From NCBI RefSeq assembly GCF_022828475.1, contig NZ_CP059557.1, positions 1,984,001 through 2,048,000 on the forward strand: a DNA stretch of 64,000 nt, given 5' to 3'. This DNA is from Saccharopolyspora gloriosae. Lineage in GTDB: Bacteria > Actinomycetota > Actinomycetes > Mycobacteriales > Pseudonocardiaceae. The translations under genes and the position numbers were made by a program. The notes beneath the pieces were generated by a model, which was not told the DNA's origin, did no database searches, and saw nothing but the letters and a program-made list of their open reading frames with translations. Positions 46,806 through 55,960 of this stretch are shown one piece after another (position 1 is the first letter of the stretch; the number at the start of each line of letters is the position of its first letter).

Positions 46806-47150
46806 TTACATCTCGCCGCGTTCCCAGGCCTCGATCTCGTCGTCAAGATCGGTCGAGGTGTAGGTCGGAGGGTGGGTTGTCACGTACTGAGCCCAGTCCG
46901 ACAACACCTGTCCCGCACCCTCGATCTCGTCCCCGGTGATGCGTTCGTTGAGCGTGAAATACGCGATCACGCCTTGGACTTCGGGTGCGGGATGGTGGCG
47001 ATCGCAAGTCGGGCACACGGTGGCAGTGATGCGACGCCCGGCGCTGTGTTCGGTGTCGGATATGGGCACGGTGACGGCAGCCAGGATCGGAGTGCCACAG
47101 CGCACACACGGGTGCCGTGGCGCCAGCTCCACATCCGGCTCGTTCGTCAT
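46806..47150 (-). CDS. Small zinc-ribbon protein coupled to dnaE
   Basis: A 114-residue protein. CVRCGTPILAAVTVP and CPTCDRHHPAPEVQGVIAY give two CxxC pairs, a zinc ribbon; the C-terminal half is acidic (TSTDLDDEIEAWERGEM). ATG 47150 overlaps the dnaE stop by 4 bp, so the two are co-translated. No family name is recognised. Being coupled to a polymerase, it may act with it. Confidence 0.7.
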   Translation of the reverse strand: MTNEPDVELAPRHPCVRCGTPILAAVTVPISDTEHSAGRRITATVCPTCDRHHPAPEVQGVIAYFTLNERITGDEIEGAGQVLSDWAQYVTTHPPTYTSTDLDDEIEAWERGEM

Positions 47151-50100
47151 GCCGAGCTCACACGTTCGATCACGATGCCTCGTACCGATTTGAGTTCGGA
47201 GACGAGTTCGGTGCAGACCTTGACTGGCCACTCTGGTAGTTCGAGGCGTGTGGCGCCCAGGTGAATGTGTACCGGGGTGTCGCCGTGGTAGGAGCCCAAC
47301 GTGTTGCGTAGCTCGACGACGATGTCCTTGGTGATCTTTTTGGCGTCGGCACGCAGCACGAACGGTGGCGCTGAACCGGGTGAGTGCTCGGCCGCAGCGA
47401 TGTCCACCGGAACAGCATCCGCGGCGAACACGCTGATCTCGCCCTCACGTTCGTTGACTCGGCCCTTGACCGCCATTGCGTTGTCTTCGATCAAGCAGTC
47501 GGAGAACATCTCGTAGGACTTCGGGAAGAACAGCACTTCGACACTGGCGTCGAAGTCTTCCAACGTGACGATCGCCCAGGGTTGTCCGTTCTTGTTAAGA
47601 CGGCGCTGAATCCCCGATATCATCCCGGCGATTTTGGCCTCTTCCTTGCCATTGCTGCTTGGTTCGCGTTCCCCGCCGACGAGTTCGGCGATGCTGGTGT
47701 CTTGGTAGGGCCGCAGCAGCCGTTCGGCTCCGTCGAGGGGGTGTGCGGAGACGTAGAGGCCAAGCATTTCGCGCTCGTAGGCGAGCAGCTGCTTACGTGG
47801 CCACTCGTCGGTGGTGAACTGAAGGTGCGCCAATGGCGAGGAATCATCGCTGGATGCAGTGTCGTCGGCTCCGCCGAACAAGTCGAATTGCCCCATCGCC
47901 TCTTGGCGTTTGAGGCCGATCACGGCGTCCACTGCCGCTTCGTGGTGCTGAGTCAGCGACATGCGAGTGAGACCGAGTGAGTCGAAGGCGCCGGCCTTGA
48001 TCAGTGACTCAATGACTCGTTTGTTGCAGGCGGTGATCTCGATCTTGTCGAGGAAGTCGGTGAACGAGGTGAAACGGCCCTTGGCCTCACGTGTCTTCGT
48101 GATCGACTCGACGACGTTCGCACCGACGTTGCGGATGGCTCCCATTCCGAAGCGGATGCGACCGTCTACGGCGGCGTGCCCGACTACGGATTCATTCACG
48201 TCCGGCGGCAGCACTCGGATGCCCATCCGACGGCACTCGGACAGGTAGACGCCGGTTTTATCTTTGTTGTGCGCGTTGGCGGTCAGCAGCGCAGCCATGT
48301 ACTCGGCCGGATAATGCGCCTTCAGGTAGGCGGTCCAGTAGGTCACGAGGCCGTAGGCGGCGGCGTGAGACTTGTTGAACGCGTACCCGGCGAAGGGCAG
48401 CACCGTCGCCCAAAGCTGGTTGATGGCCTCCTTGCCGTACTCGCGTTCGACCATCCCGGCTTCGAACCGGGCGAACTGCTCGTCCATCACCTCCTTCTTC
48501 TTCTTACCCATCGCACGCCGTAGCAAGTCGGCTTGTCCGAGGGTGTACCCAGCCACCTGCTGCGCGATGGCCATGATCTGTTCCTGGTAGACGATCAGGC
48601 CGTAGGTTTCGCCGAGCACGTCCTCAAGCGGCTTGTCGAGTTCGGCGTGGATTGGTTCGACTGGCTTCTTGCCGTTCTTGCGGTCGGCGTAGTCCAGGTG
48701 AGCATTGACGTCCATCGGACCCGGTCGGTATAGGGCGACGCAGGCGACGATGTCGCCGAACCGTGTGGGGGCCATGCGCTTGAGCAGCGATTGCATCCCG
48801 CCGCCTTCAAGCTGGAACACGCCCAAGCTCTCGCCCCGGCCCAGCAGCTCGTAGGTAGGCGCGTCATCGAGAGGGATATCAAGCGGCTCGATCTCCACGC
48901 CGTGGTTGGCCTTCACCATGCGCACGGTGTCATCGATCGTGGTCATGTTGACTAGCCCAAGAATATCGATCTTGAGCAGGCCCACGTCTTCACACTGCGG
49001 GCCGTCCCAGCCGGTAATGATCTCGCCGTCGTCTCGCTTCCACAACGGCAGCACGTCGAGCAGCGGTTCACGCGAGATGATGTGGGCGCAGGCGTGTACA
49101 CCCGCATTTCGGATCAGCCCTTCGAGGCCGAGAGCGGTGTCGAAAATCTTGCCGATCTGCGCATCTTTTTCGATCAGCGACCGAACCTCGGTGGCCTCTG
49201 TGTATCGCTCGTGTTTTGGGTCGACGATCCCGGACAGCGGGATGTCTTTCGCGGCGATCGGTGCCGGTAGTGCCTTGCTGAACTGGTCAGCGAGCTGGAA
49301 TCCGGGTTGTCCAAGGTGGACGCGGGCAGCGTCTTTGAATGCTGCCTTGGTCTTAATCGTGCCGTAGGTGATGACCTTAGCGAAGTATTCTCCGCCGTAT
49401 TTATTCTTTGCGTAGGCGATGACTTCGTCACGCCTGCGCTCGTCAAAGTCGATATCGATATCCGGAGGCGAGTCGCGCTCTGGGTTAAGGAATCGCTCGA
49501 AGAGTAGCCCGTGCTTCAAGGGGTCAATATCAATGATGTGCAGCACATAGGATAGAAGTGCCCCGCGGCCGAGCCTCGACCTGGTCCTACACGGATACCG
49601 TTGTTCTTGGCCCAGCGGATCATGTCGCCGACGACAAGGAAGTACGAGCTGTACCCTTTCTCGGTGATGACCTTGAGTTCCCACTCAAGCTGATCGCGAT
49701 ACTCCTGTGGGAACCCGTCGGGAAACCGGGTCGGAATGTATTCCTCTACCTCGTCGCGCAAAACCTCTACGTCGGTGCTGCCGGGCTTGATCTTAGCCTG
49801 CGGCATTCGGTTCGTCGCTGCGAACGCCTCTTCATAGCCCTCGACCATGTCGGTGATGAGTAGAGTGCTATCTGCTGCGCCGGGCACCTCGGTATCCCAG
49901 TATTCGCGCATCTCGGCTGACGATTTGATGTGGTAGCCGTCGCCGTTGAACTTGAACCTGTCGGTGTCAGCCAGCGTCGAGCGAGTTTGCAGGCACAGCA
50001 ACGCATCGTGGTGGCCAGCCTGATCAGCGGTCACATAGTGACTGTCGTTCGTTGCCACGGTGCGGAGTTCAAGTTGACGAGCAATATCTAGCAATTCATT

Positions 50101-50733
50101 GCGGATGTCGCGCTCCATTTGGATACCGTGGTCCATGACCTCGATAAAGAAGCGGTCTGCCCCAAAGATGTCCTTGTACTCCGAGGCGGCTTGCAATGCT
50201 TCTTGTTTCTGGCCGAGCCGGAGGCGAGTAAGTATCTCACCGGCTAGGCAACCGCTGGTCGCAATGATCCCTTCGGAATGCTCAGCGATCAGTTCCTTGT
50301 CCATACGCGGCTTGCGGAAGAATCCTTCCGTGGAGGCCAGCGAGGACAGTTTGAACAGATTGCGAAGTCCAGTCGAGTTCTGAGCGACCATGGTCATGTG
50401 CGTGTACGCACCGGCACCGGAGACATCGCCGCTCTCGCCGTACTCGTCAACTTCTTTCTTCCCAGTCCGCGCGCGCTCGCCCCAGAACATGGGTTTTTTG
50501 TGGTAACGACTTGCCGGTGCGACGTACGCCTCAATGCCGATGATCGGCTTGATGCCAGCCTTCTTGGCCTGTGCGTAGAAGGAGTGTGCACCGAACATGT
50601 TGCCGTGGTCGGTCATTGCCACCGCGGGCTGTTCGAGCCGAGCGACTTCGGCGAACAGCGCGTCGTGCTTGGCAGCACCGTCGAGCATCGAGAACTCGGT
50701 GTGCACGTGCAGATGAACGAACCGATCAGACAC
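47147..50733 (-). pseudogene. DNA polymerase III alpha subunit, element-borne, frameshifted
   Basis: A DnaE1-type replicative polymerase of about 1195 residues. It starts at GTG 50733 (GGAG 8 nt upstream) with the PHP domain HLHVHTEFSMLDGAAKHDAL and AVAMTDHGNMFG. The frame runs to GVRVGPGRGSAAG-type sequence (GIRVGPGRGSAAG), then moves at the C4 run 49561-49564: one missing base restores GALLSYVLHIIDIDPLKHGL and PDIDIDFDERRRDEVIAYAK with the catalytic Asp pair. The rest is full length: finger, HhH region and OB fold near the end (GEISVFAADAVPVD). Because no other damage is seen, the indel may be a sequencing error. The host presumably has its own DnaE1, making this an accessory copy. Confidence 0.88.
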
Positions 50734-50860
50734 GCGGGCATCTCCGGGAGCATCAGGTAGGGGTTGGGTCGCTGGTGGGCCAACTCTAGTCGGCCCACTC
50801 GGTGTAACCGGGCAGCGTTGGGTTCGTGTTGCTGTCCGGCTACACCGAGCCTGCGGGCAC

Positions 50861-50950
50861 CTAGATCTTGCCGGTGCCGCCGCACATGTTGCAGTCGCCG
50901 CCGTTGCCGCTGCCATTGCAGGTCGGGCAGTCGTCGCCGTTGCTGGCCAT
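50861..50950 (-). CDS. 29-residue CxxC miniprotein
   Basis: A tiny gene encoding MASNGDDCPTCNGSGNGGDC and then NMCGGTGKI. The two CxxC pairs, each followed by GxG, copy one repeat of the DnaJ-type zinc finger (CxxCxGxG). AGGAGG lies 8 nt before ATG 50950, one of the better ribosome sites in the window, so translation is likely. It is 127 bp upstream of dnaE on the same strand. It could bind one zinc ion and aid a protein partner; no family is assigned. Confidence 0.7.
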   Translation of the reverse strand: MASNGDDCPTCNGSGNGGDCNMCGGTGKI

Positions 50951-51043
50951 GTGTCACACCTCCTCTCAGATGAGTTGATCAGGGTATGGCTATATGTGCA
51001 GGTGTTGTCGTCTGCACGGCCATATCCTCGGGTTCTGGTGGGC

Positions 51044-51272
51044 CTAGATCGCCTGTCGCTGGTTGGTGTTCCGGCGTGGTTGAGCAGGCTGTGAAGGCGG
51101 GCGCGGTGCAGACCGGCCGTGGATCAATGCCGTGATGGGGTCGCCGTGCTGGTGGTGTCGGTCGGCGAGGCAGGTAGCGAGCCGGTCGTCGTCGGCGCCG
51201 AGGTAGGGGCTGTGCCCGATTGTCGCGGCGGCGGTGTTCTCGCAGCGCGGCTTTGCGGCAGGGTGTGGTCAT
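51044..51272 (-). pseudogene. Possible small broken gene after the HAD-Nudix gene
   Basis: ATG 51272 overlaps the preceding stop by 4 bp, a usual sign of coupling, but its own frame soon becomes Arg/Pro-rich. Another frame gives a more natural ENTAAATIGHSPYLGADDDR and LATCLADRHHQHGDPITALI to a stop at 51044. One or two indels are needed to join them. I cannot assign a family, and it may not be real. Confidence 0.3.
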
Positions 51273-52408
51273 GGAGTGGTTCTCGGTTCGGAGGCGCGGC
51301 AGGGTCGGGGCTGGTATTGCCAGCCGTGGTGTTGGCGGCGGGTGATGCGCACCAGCCGATTGGCCTCGGCCGGGTGAAGTAGGTGCAGTGCGTCGTTGTT
51401 GGAGACCCACCGGTAGTCGGCGACTTCGGCGGGGTCCGGGTCGGGAACGGTGGTGCCGACGAGGCGAGCGTCGAAGAGGAAGTGGGCTTTGTTCTCGCCG
51501 GCCGAGGACTCGCTTTCAGCCCACCCGGCCCAGAGCAGTGCTCCCGGGGTGGCGGTGAGGCGGAGTTCCTCGTGGACTTCGCGGACCATGGCCTGCGGTG
51601 GCGAGTCGGGGCCGTGGGGTTCGCAGCGTCCACCGGGAAACGAGAACATCTCGTCGTCCGGTCCGCGGACGAGGAGAAGTTGTCCGGATGCGTTGCGGAT
51701 CAGGGCTGCGGCGCGTACCGGCAGGGTCGGACGCGGAGTGCTGTCGGGGATCCACCGGCAGAGTTCGGTGACGGCCCCGGCCAGGTCGGGGGCGGTGCGG
51801 TAGCGGTCGTTGGCGGCGACGCGGTGTGTGTGGGTGTGGTCGGGGTGGATCCAAAGGGCGCGGCAGCCTGCGAGTAATGGGGCGTGGACGTCGTCGTGGA
51901 CTTTGTCTCCGACGTGGACGATGTCGGAGACCTGCACGTGGTGGGTGCGGGCGATGTGCTCAAACACGTCCGGACCGGTGCCTTTGGCCATACCAGTGCG
52001 GTAGGAGAAGTAGGTGGCGTCGAGTTGTGCGCCGAGTTCGGCGCGGATGAGGTCGGCGTGAGTGACATCGGCGGCGGCCAGGTTCGAGCACACGACGACC
52101 TGCACGTCGGGGCAGGCATCACGCAGCCCGTTCAGGAGCGCTCGGGCGGTGGGGTTCAGCAGTAGGGGCCGGGGTGTGCGCAGGATGTCGCGCACCTTTT
52201 TGGCGGGCAGGGCGAGTTCGGTGGCGAGGTGCTGGATCAGCTCGTCGGTGGTGTGGGCGTGGGTGTGGAGTGTGCGGCGCACGATGTCGGCGACGGTGGA
52301 GTCCTGGTGTGGTGAGGCGGCGGCGAGCGCTGTGCCGAGGCTGTGTCCTGCGATGGTGCCGAGCACGCCGCCGACATCAATCGAAACAAGCCGGATCCCT
52401 CGGGTCAT
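51269..52408 (-). CDS. HAD hydrolase - Nudix fusion
   Basis: A 379-residue two-domain enzyme. Residues 1-225 are a HAD phosphatase fold: LVSIDVGGVLGTIAG (nucleophile Asp11; the usual second Asp is Gly), VVVCSNLAAADV, Lys in YRTGMAKGTGPDVF and VHVGDKVHDDVHAPLLAGCR. Residues about 230-360 are a Nudix domain: FPGGRCEPHGPDSPPQAMVR then EVHEELRLTATPGAL (Nudix box GX-RE-VHEE). A lost general-acid Asp in the HAD part suggests altered or no phosphatase activity. It is the last gene of a coupled cassette and overlaps the upstream gene by 4 bp. Confidence 0.85.
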   Translation of the reverse strand: MTRGIRLVSIDVGGVLGTIAGHSLGTALAAASPHQDSTVADIVRRTLHTHAHTTDELIQHLATELALPAKKVRDILRTPRPLLLNPTARALLNGLRDACPDVQVVVCSNLAAADVTHADLIRAELGAQLDATYFSYRTGMAKGTGPDVFEHIARTHHVQVSDIVHVGDKVHDDVHAPLLAGCRALWIHPDHTHTHRVAANDRYRTAPDLAGAVTELCRWIPDSTPRPTLPVRAAALIRNASGQLLLVRGPDDEMFSFPGGRCEPHGPDSPPQAMVREVHEELRLTATPGALLWAGWAESESSAGENKAHFLFDARLVGTTVPDPDPAEVADYRWVSNNDALHLLHPAEANRLVRITRRQHHGWQYQPRPCRASEPRTTP

Positions 52409-52854
52409 GAGAGGAGCTCCTGGTAGGGGGCCGTATGGCGGGTGTGGTCGGGCTGGTCGAGGTGTCGGAGGAGGGCGGGGACGTCGCTTCCGGACAGCAG
52501 GCGCGGGGTCATGATGCGGTGGACCCAGTTGACCTCGAGCCCTCGTTGTGGCCGGACGAGATCGGAGGGCATGGCGCCGAGGTCGAACAGGTAGGTCAGC
52601 AGCGGCGGGCCGTGCTGGGGGCGGATCCAGGTGTGCGCGCAGAACTGGGGCGTGGTGTGGAGGTTGAAGCCGAGGGTGCCGCGAATGGTGGACAGGATGG
52701 TCTCGGCGGGCGTGTCGAAGGCCGCGGTGACGTCGCGGCCGGGCAGGCGCCAGGCGGTCTCGCCGTGGTCGCGGACCAGTAGCCAGTCGGCGCGGTCGGG
52801 CCGGGCAAGTAGGCCGCAGGCCCGGATCCGGACCCGGGAGGGGTTCGACACCAT
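52405..52854 (-). CDS. Degenerate Nudix-like protein
   Basis: A 149-residue protein with the Nudix fold but no intact box: WLLVRDHGETAWRLPGRDVT, then AAFDTPAETILSTIRGTLGF where RExxEExG should be. It keeps the size and the strand pattern (CAHTWIRPQHGPPLLTYLFD). It probably binds a nucleotide without hydrolysing it. It overlaps the HAD-Nudix start by 4 bp, so it is made with an active Nudix partner. Confidence 0.6.
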   Translation of the reverse strand: MVSNPSRVRIRACGLLARPDRADWLLVRDHGETAWRLPGRDVTAAFDTPAETILSTIRGTLGFNLHTTPQFCAHTWIRPQHGPPLLTYLFDLGAMPSDLVRPQRGLEVNWVHRIMTPRLLSGSDVPALLRHLDQPDHTRHTAPYQELLS

Positions 52855-52917
52855 CAGGACTGACTTCTTTCGTTCAGGGCAACAAGCAGGGCACCGGGTC
52901 TCGCCAGAGCAGTGGGG

Positions 52918-53799
52918 TTAGTTCGGAGGGTGGGGCCGGTGGCCGCCTCGGGGCCGGAAGGTCGTGCCCGCTTCGTGTAGGAGGCGGTGGATTTTCCCGT
53001 AGGAATACTGGGTTTCCTTGTGCAGCGTCCGAATGCTGGCGCCTTTCTCGTAGAGCGTTTTGAGGGTGTGGGCGAGTTGGATGCGTGCGAGACCGTGGTG
53101 GCGTCGACTGGGCGTGGGCGCGTTGTTCATGGGGGATTCCTCACGCGGTTCGAGGTGTTCATGGGCTGGGGCGGGGGGTTCGGTGTGGGAGCGGGCGTGG
53201 GTGAGGGTGAGGTGTGCTTGGGCTGCTCCGGCGAGGTGGCCGTGGTCTTCGCAGTAGGCGAGCAACCAGAGGTTGAGGTCCAGGACCGGGGACCAGCGGT
53301 GGCGCTGGGCGTAGAGCTGCGTGAGTGCATCGACCGTTCCCAGCAGGGCGTCGTGGATGGGGAGTCGTAAGCGGACACCGAGTGCTCGGATCCACTGGCT
53401 CTCGGCGGTGACCGGGTCGGTGTCCTGCCAGGCGCGGGCACTGTGCTCGAGCAATGTTGCGAGCAGGTTGGGTTCGCGGGCGTTGATCGCGGCCTCTTCG
53501 CCCGCGTGCGCAAGGTTCGCCTGCCAGGCCGGGTCCGGCACGTGCCCTGCGTGGAGCCACACTGCGAGCGCCAGCTGCGCGGCGGTCGCACTCAACGTGG
53601 GATCGGTGCCCAGGCGAACTCCGGCCAGGACAAGATCCCGGTGATCCCGCACCCAGGCGGCGGCGTGTTCGGGCGCACGGTGCGGCCCCGGGGCGGCCTG
53701 CTGATGCAGGTACGCGAGAGAGCGGTCGCGCGGGTCGGCTGCGGTGGAAAGTGGCGTCGGTGCGCAGTCATGGTGGGCGGCCTCGGGCAGGGAACTCAT
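52918..53799 (-). CDS. Helical-repeat protein with C-terminal HTH
   Basis: A 293-residue protein. Residues about 30-210 are helical (ATAAQLALAVWLHAGHVPDP and LLGTVDALTQLYAQRHRWSP), TPR-like. The last 70 residues, beginning MNNAPTPSRRHHG, hold an HTH-like segment (LYEKGASIRTLHKETQYSYG then KIHRLLHEAGTTFRPRGG). An internal ATG at 53130 with GAGG upstream could also make the HTH part alone. The gene overlaps the LuxR-type gene before it by 4 bp. A regulator of the cassette is likely. Confidence 0.7.
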   Translation of the reverse strand: MSSLPEAAHHDCAPTPLSTAADPRDRSLAYLHQQAAPGPHRAPEHAAAWVRDHRDLVLAGVRLGTDPTLSATAAQLALAVWLHAGHVPDPAWQANLAHAGEEAAINAREPNLLATLLEHSARAWQDTDPVTAESQWIRALGVRLRLPIHDALLGTVDALTQLYAQRHRWSPVLDLNLWLLAYCEDHGHLAGAAQAHLTLTHARSHTEPPAPAHEHLEPREESPMNNAPTPSRRHHGLARIQLAHTLKTLYEKGASIRTLHKETQYSYGKIHRLLHEAGTTFRPRGGHRPHPPN

Positions 53800-54206
53800 G
53801 CCCGGTCCCAGGGTTCGAACAGGATGAGGAGGCGGTCGAGTTCGGCGCGGGTGGTGGTGAGCTGGTGGTGCAGGGTGTGCAGGCTCAGGGTGGCGAAGTG
53901 TTCAGCGGTCACGCGTTCGTTGTGAGGATGCCGGGGCAGGAGAGGGATTTCGGGCACGACGCGCCCGGTTTCGTACATCCACACGACGAGTTGCAATCGG
54001 GTGCTGGCGCCGGTGCTGCGGAGCAGCCGCATAAGGTGGGATTTGATGGTGTTCTCGCTGCGGTGCAGCCGTGTGGCGCTGTTCTGGTTGGAGAGTCCGC
54101 AGGCCGCCAGCCGCGCCAGCGGGAGATCGGCGGCCGGGAGCAGGGCGTTGAGGTCGAGCCCGGCACACCTGTCCGGGACCGTGCTGGGGCGTGTGGGGGT
54201 GTTCAC
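53796..54206 (-). CDS. LuxR-type HTH regulator 1
   Basis: A 136-residue protein with a LuxR/FixJ DNA-binding domain (LARLAACGLSNQNSATRLHR then SENTIKSHLMRLLRSTGAST) and no receiver or sensor domain. A conserved LVVWMYETG motif follows, shared with the next LuxR gene. The C-terminal helix is variable. It overlaps the helical-repeat gene start by 4 bp. A paralogue lies 47 bp upstream, so these are a tandem duplication. Confidence 0.78.
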   Translation of the reverse strand: MNTPTRPSTVPDRCAGLDLNALLPAADLPLARLAACGLSNQNSATRLHRSENTIKSHLMRLLRSTGASTRLQLVVWMYETGRVVPEIPLLPRHPHNERVTAEHFATLSLHTLHHQLTTTRAELDRLLILFEPWDRA

Positions 54207-54253
54207 GAATTCCTCACAGAGATGGGCAGGCCGTTAGAGGGCGCCGAGGTGGG

Positions 54254-54643
54254 TCAGTGCGGCATCCAGGTCACGGCGCGCAGCGATGAGCGCGCAGCGA
54301 ACGTGATGTGCCGCCCGGCTCCGTCAGCCGGTGACGCTCTCGGCGACGTTCTTGGTGGCGCTATTCGGGGCGGGCGTGGTCGTGGCGGGAATCCGGGGAC
54401 ACCGGGCAGGATGTGCCCGGTCTCGTACATCCAGACCACGAGGTGGCCACGATTAGTGGTGCCTGTTTTGCGGAACATGTGCCCGAGCTGGGTTTTGACG
54501 GTGTATTCGCTGCGGTACAGCTGCTTGCCGATGGCACTGTTGGTCAGCCCACACGCCATCAGCCGCGCTACTTCCAGCTCGGGAGTCGAAAGCCGGGCTT
54601 CCAGCGTGAGGTCCGCGAGCCTGTTCGGATACAGGTCGGTCAC
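54254..54643 (-). CDS. LuxR-type HTH regulator 2
   Basis: A 129-residue paralogue of the preceding regulator: TPELEVARLMACGLTNSAIG, KQLYRSEYTVKTQLGHMFRK, then the shared LVVWMYETGHILPG block and a Pro/Arg-rich tail. No sensory domain is present. ATG 54643 overlaps the stop of the small upstream gene by 4 bp. It likely binds promoters of the cassette or element. Confidence 0.78.
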   Translation of the reverse strand: MTDLYPNRLADLTLEARLSTPELEVARLMACGLTNSAIGKQLYRSEYTVKTQLGHMFRKTGTTNRGHLVVWMYETGHILPGVPGFPPRPRPPRIAPPRTSPRASPADGAGRHITFAARSSLRAVTWMPH

Positions 54644-54888
54644 GGGACTCCTCCGGCTGTGTGCGGGTTTTTTGTGGCCCAGTCGTGGGCTTTGCGTGCG
54701 ACGTCGTGGTCGTCTTGCCAGGGCGGGGAAACGCGCACGGTGTCGAGCAGGGTGTGGTTGCTGTGCTTGCCGCGTTGATCACCGGCGTGGATCGTGAAGT
54801 GACCGTCAGGTCGTGCCCAGCGCAGCGTGAGGTTTCGTTCGGCGTGGTAATGCCAGGCGCAAGGAAGCCCGGGAGTTCTGGTCTTCAT
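54640..54888 (-). CDS. Small hypothetical protein
   Basis: An 82-residue basic protein (WHYHAERNLTLRWARPDGHF then TIHAGDQRGKHSNHTLLDTV), His- and Trp-rich, with no recognisable family. It starts at ATG 54888 with an AAGG-type ribosome site and overlaps the second LuxR-type gene by 4 bp. Position shows it belongs to the coupled cassette. Confidence 0.6.
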   Translation of the reverse strand: MKTRTPGLPCAWHYHAERNLTLRWARPDGHFTIHAGDQRGKHSNHTLLDTVRVSPPWQDDHDVARKAHDWATKNPHTAGGVP

Positions 54889-54967
54889 CGAAGGACCTTC
54901 TGTTCGTCGAAAGCGCGCCGACGGGGCGAGGACGTGACGTTGCGCGAGGCGGCCGGCACGACCTCGG

Positions 54968-55402
54968 TCAGGGAATGTGTTCCTGGTAATGCACCCTCGG
55001 AAGCCGGAGCCCGTCAGCGAGGTCGGCGAGGTCTGCCATGTCATCGGGGTCGAGCAGACTGACCGCTGCGCGGCGATCCACCCATTCCCCGGGCGGTACC
55101 ACGGTGTTCGGTACGGTCACGGCGAAGACGTAGATGATCTTGACCGGCCCGCCGCCGAACGCCGCCGCGTCCCAGATGTGCGTGCCCAATGTCGGGTCCT
55201 GCGACGTGGTGAGCCCTGCTTCGTCGTGCAGGACTCGGCAGGCTGCATCGGTGGGAGTCTCGCCCTCCCGAATCCGCCCGCCCGGCAGCCGCCACCGCGC
55301 ATCCGGCGCGGGCAGCAGTAACCACTCCTGGCCCGCCTCGCGGGTCAACAGCGTCCGCACATGGGCGTGAATTGAGGGCGGCGGATCAGGGCCAGGATTC
55401 AT
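54968..55402 (-). CDS. Nudix hydrolase
   Basis: A 144-residue Nudix protein. The box is WRLPGGRIREGETPTDAACR then VLHDEAGLTT: GG, GET and the final HDE-G are present, but the usual RE before xxEE reads RV, so catalytic metal binding may be weaker. HIWDAAAFGGGPVKIIYVFA follows as the usual central strands. It probably hydrolyses or senses a nucleoside diphosphate derivative. It heads the cassette, 79 bp before the small protein. Confidence 0.78.
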   Translation of the reverse strand: MNPGPDPPPSIHAHVRTLLTREAGQEWLLLPAPDARWRLPGGRIREGETPTDAACRVLHDEAGLTTSQDPTLGTHIWDAAAFGGGPVKIIYVFAVTVPNTVVPPGEWVDRRAAVSLLDPDDMADLADLADGLRLPRVHYQEHIP

Positions 55403-55635
55403 GGAAAACTCTTCTCGTACAACAACAAACGACGTAGGACAGAACGAACGCAGGATTCGCGGGGGGCGGGGACCCGGCCGCACAACCGGCAGGGCAGCGG
55501 GCTGTGCGGCCGGGTTGGGCGGGGTGCGTTCGGGGAAACACGGACCCGCCCGCCACCGGCACCCGTCGAGGGGCTCGTCAGGTGCCGGGCCACCCGGAAA
55601 CGGGCTGTCCTGTCCAGCCCGTACCGGGAGACTGA
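55403..55635. other. Short intergenic region
   Basis: This 233-bp gap precedes the Nudix cassette and is GC-rich. No gene or clear repeat is seen. The promoter of the leftward cassette should lie here. Confidence 0.35.
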
Positions 55636-55914
55636 TTACCGATTACCGCCCGGAAAAACCCATGCGCGACCGCCCGAACCCGGCGCAGGATCGACCGGCG
55701 CGTGGCAGGTAGGGGCGTGGCGGTCGAGGACCTTCGCCAGCCCGCGGAGCGAAGCGGCCAGCTGAGTGCAATCCTTCTCGCTCACCACCCCGGAACCGGC
55801 CAGATTCTCCAGGGCAGTGCCCAGCCGGGCCTGCACCTGCTCAGCTCGCTGCACCACTTCCCTCACGCTCGGAGCGGCCGGGGCAGAGGTGGACGCGTGT
55901 GCTGCTGGAGACAT
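55636..55914 (-). CDS. Small coiled-coil hypothetical protein
   Basis: A 92-residue protein with one long amphipathic helix (SVREVVQRAEQVQARLGTAL, then ENLAGSGVVSEKDCTQLAAS) and a Cys/His-containing end (DRHAPTCHAPVDPAPG). Start ATG 55914. Charge and length fit small proteins common near Nudix/HTH genes on actinobacterial elements. Function unknown. Confidence 0.55.
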   Translation of the reverse strand: MSPAAHASTSAPAAPSVREVVQRAEQVQARLGTALENLAGSGVVSEKDCTQLAASLRGLAKVLDRHAPTCHAPVDPAPGSGGRAWVFPGGNR

Positions 55915-55960
55915 CGGAAAACCTCGATTCGATCGAAGAACACTCGGGTGCTGGATCACG

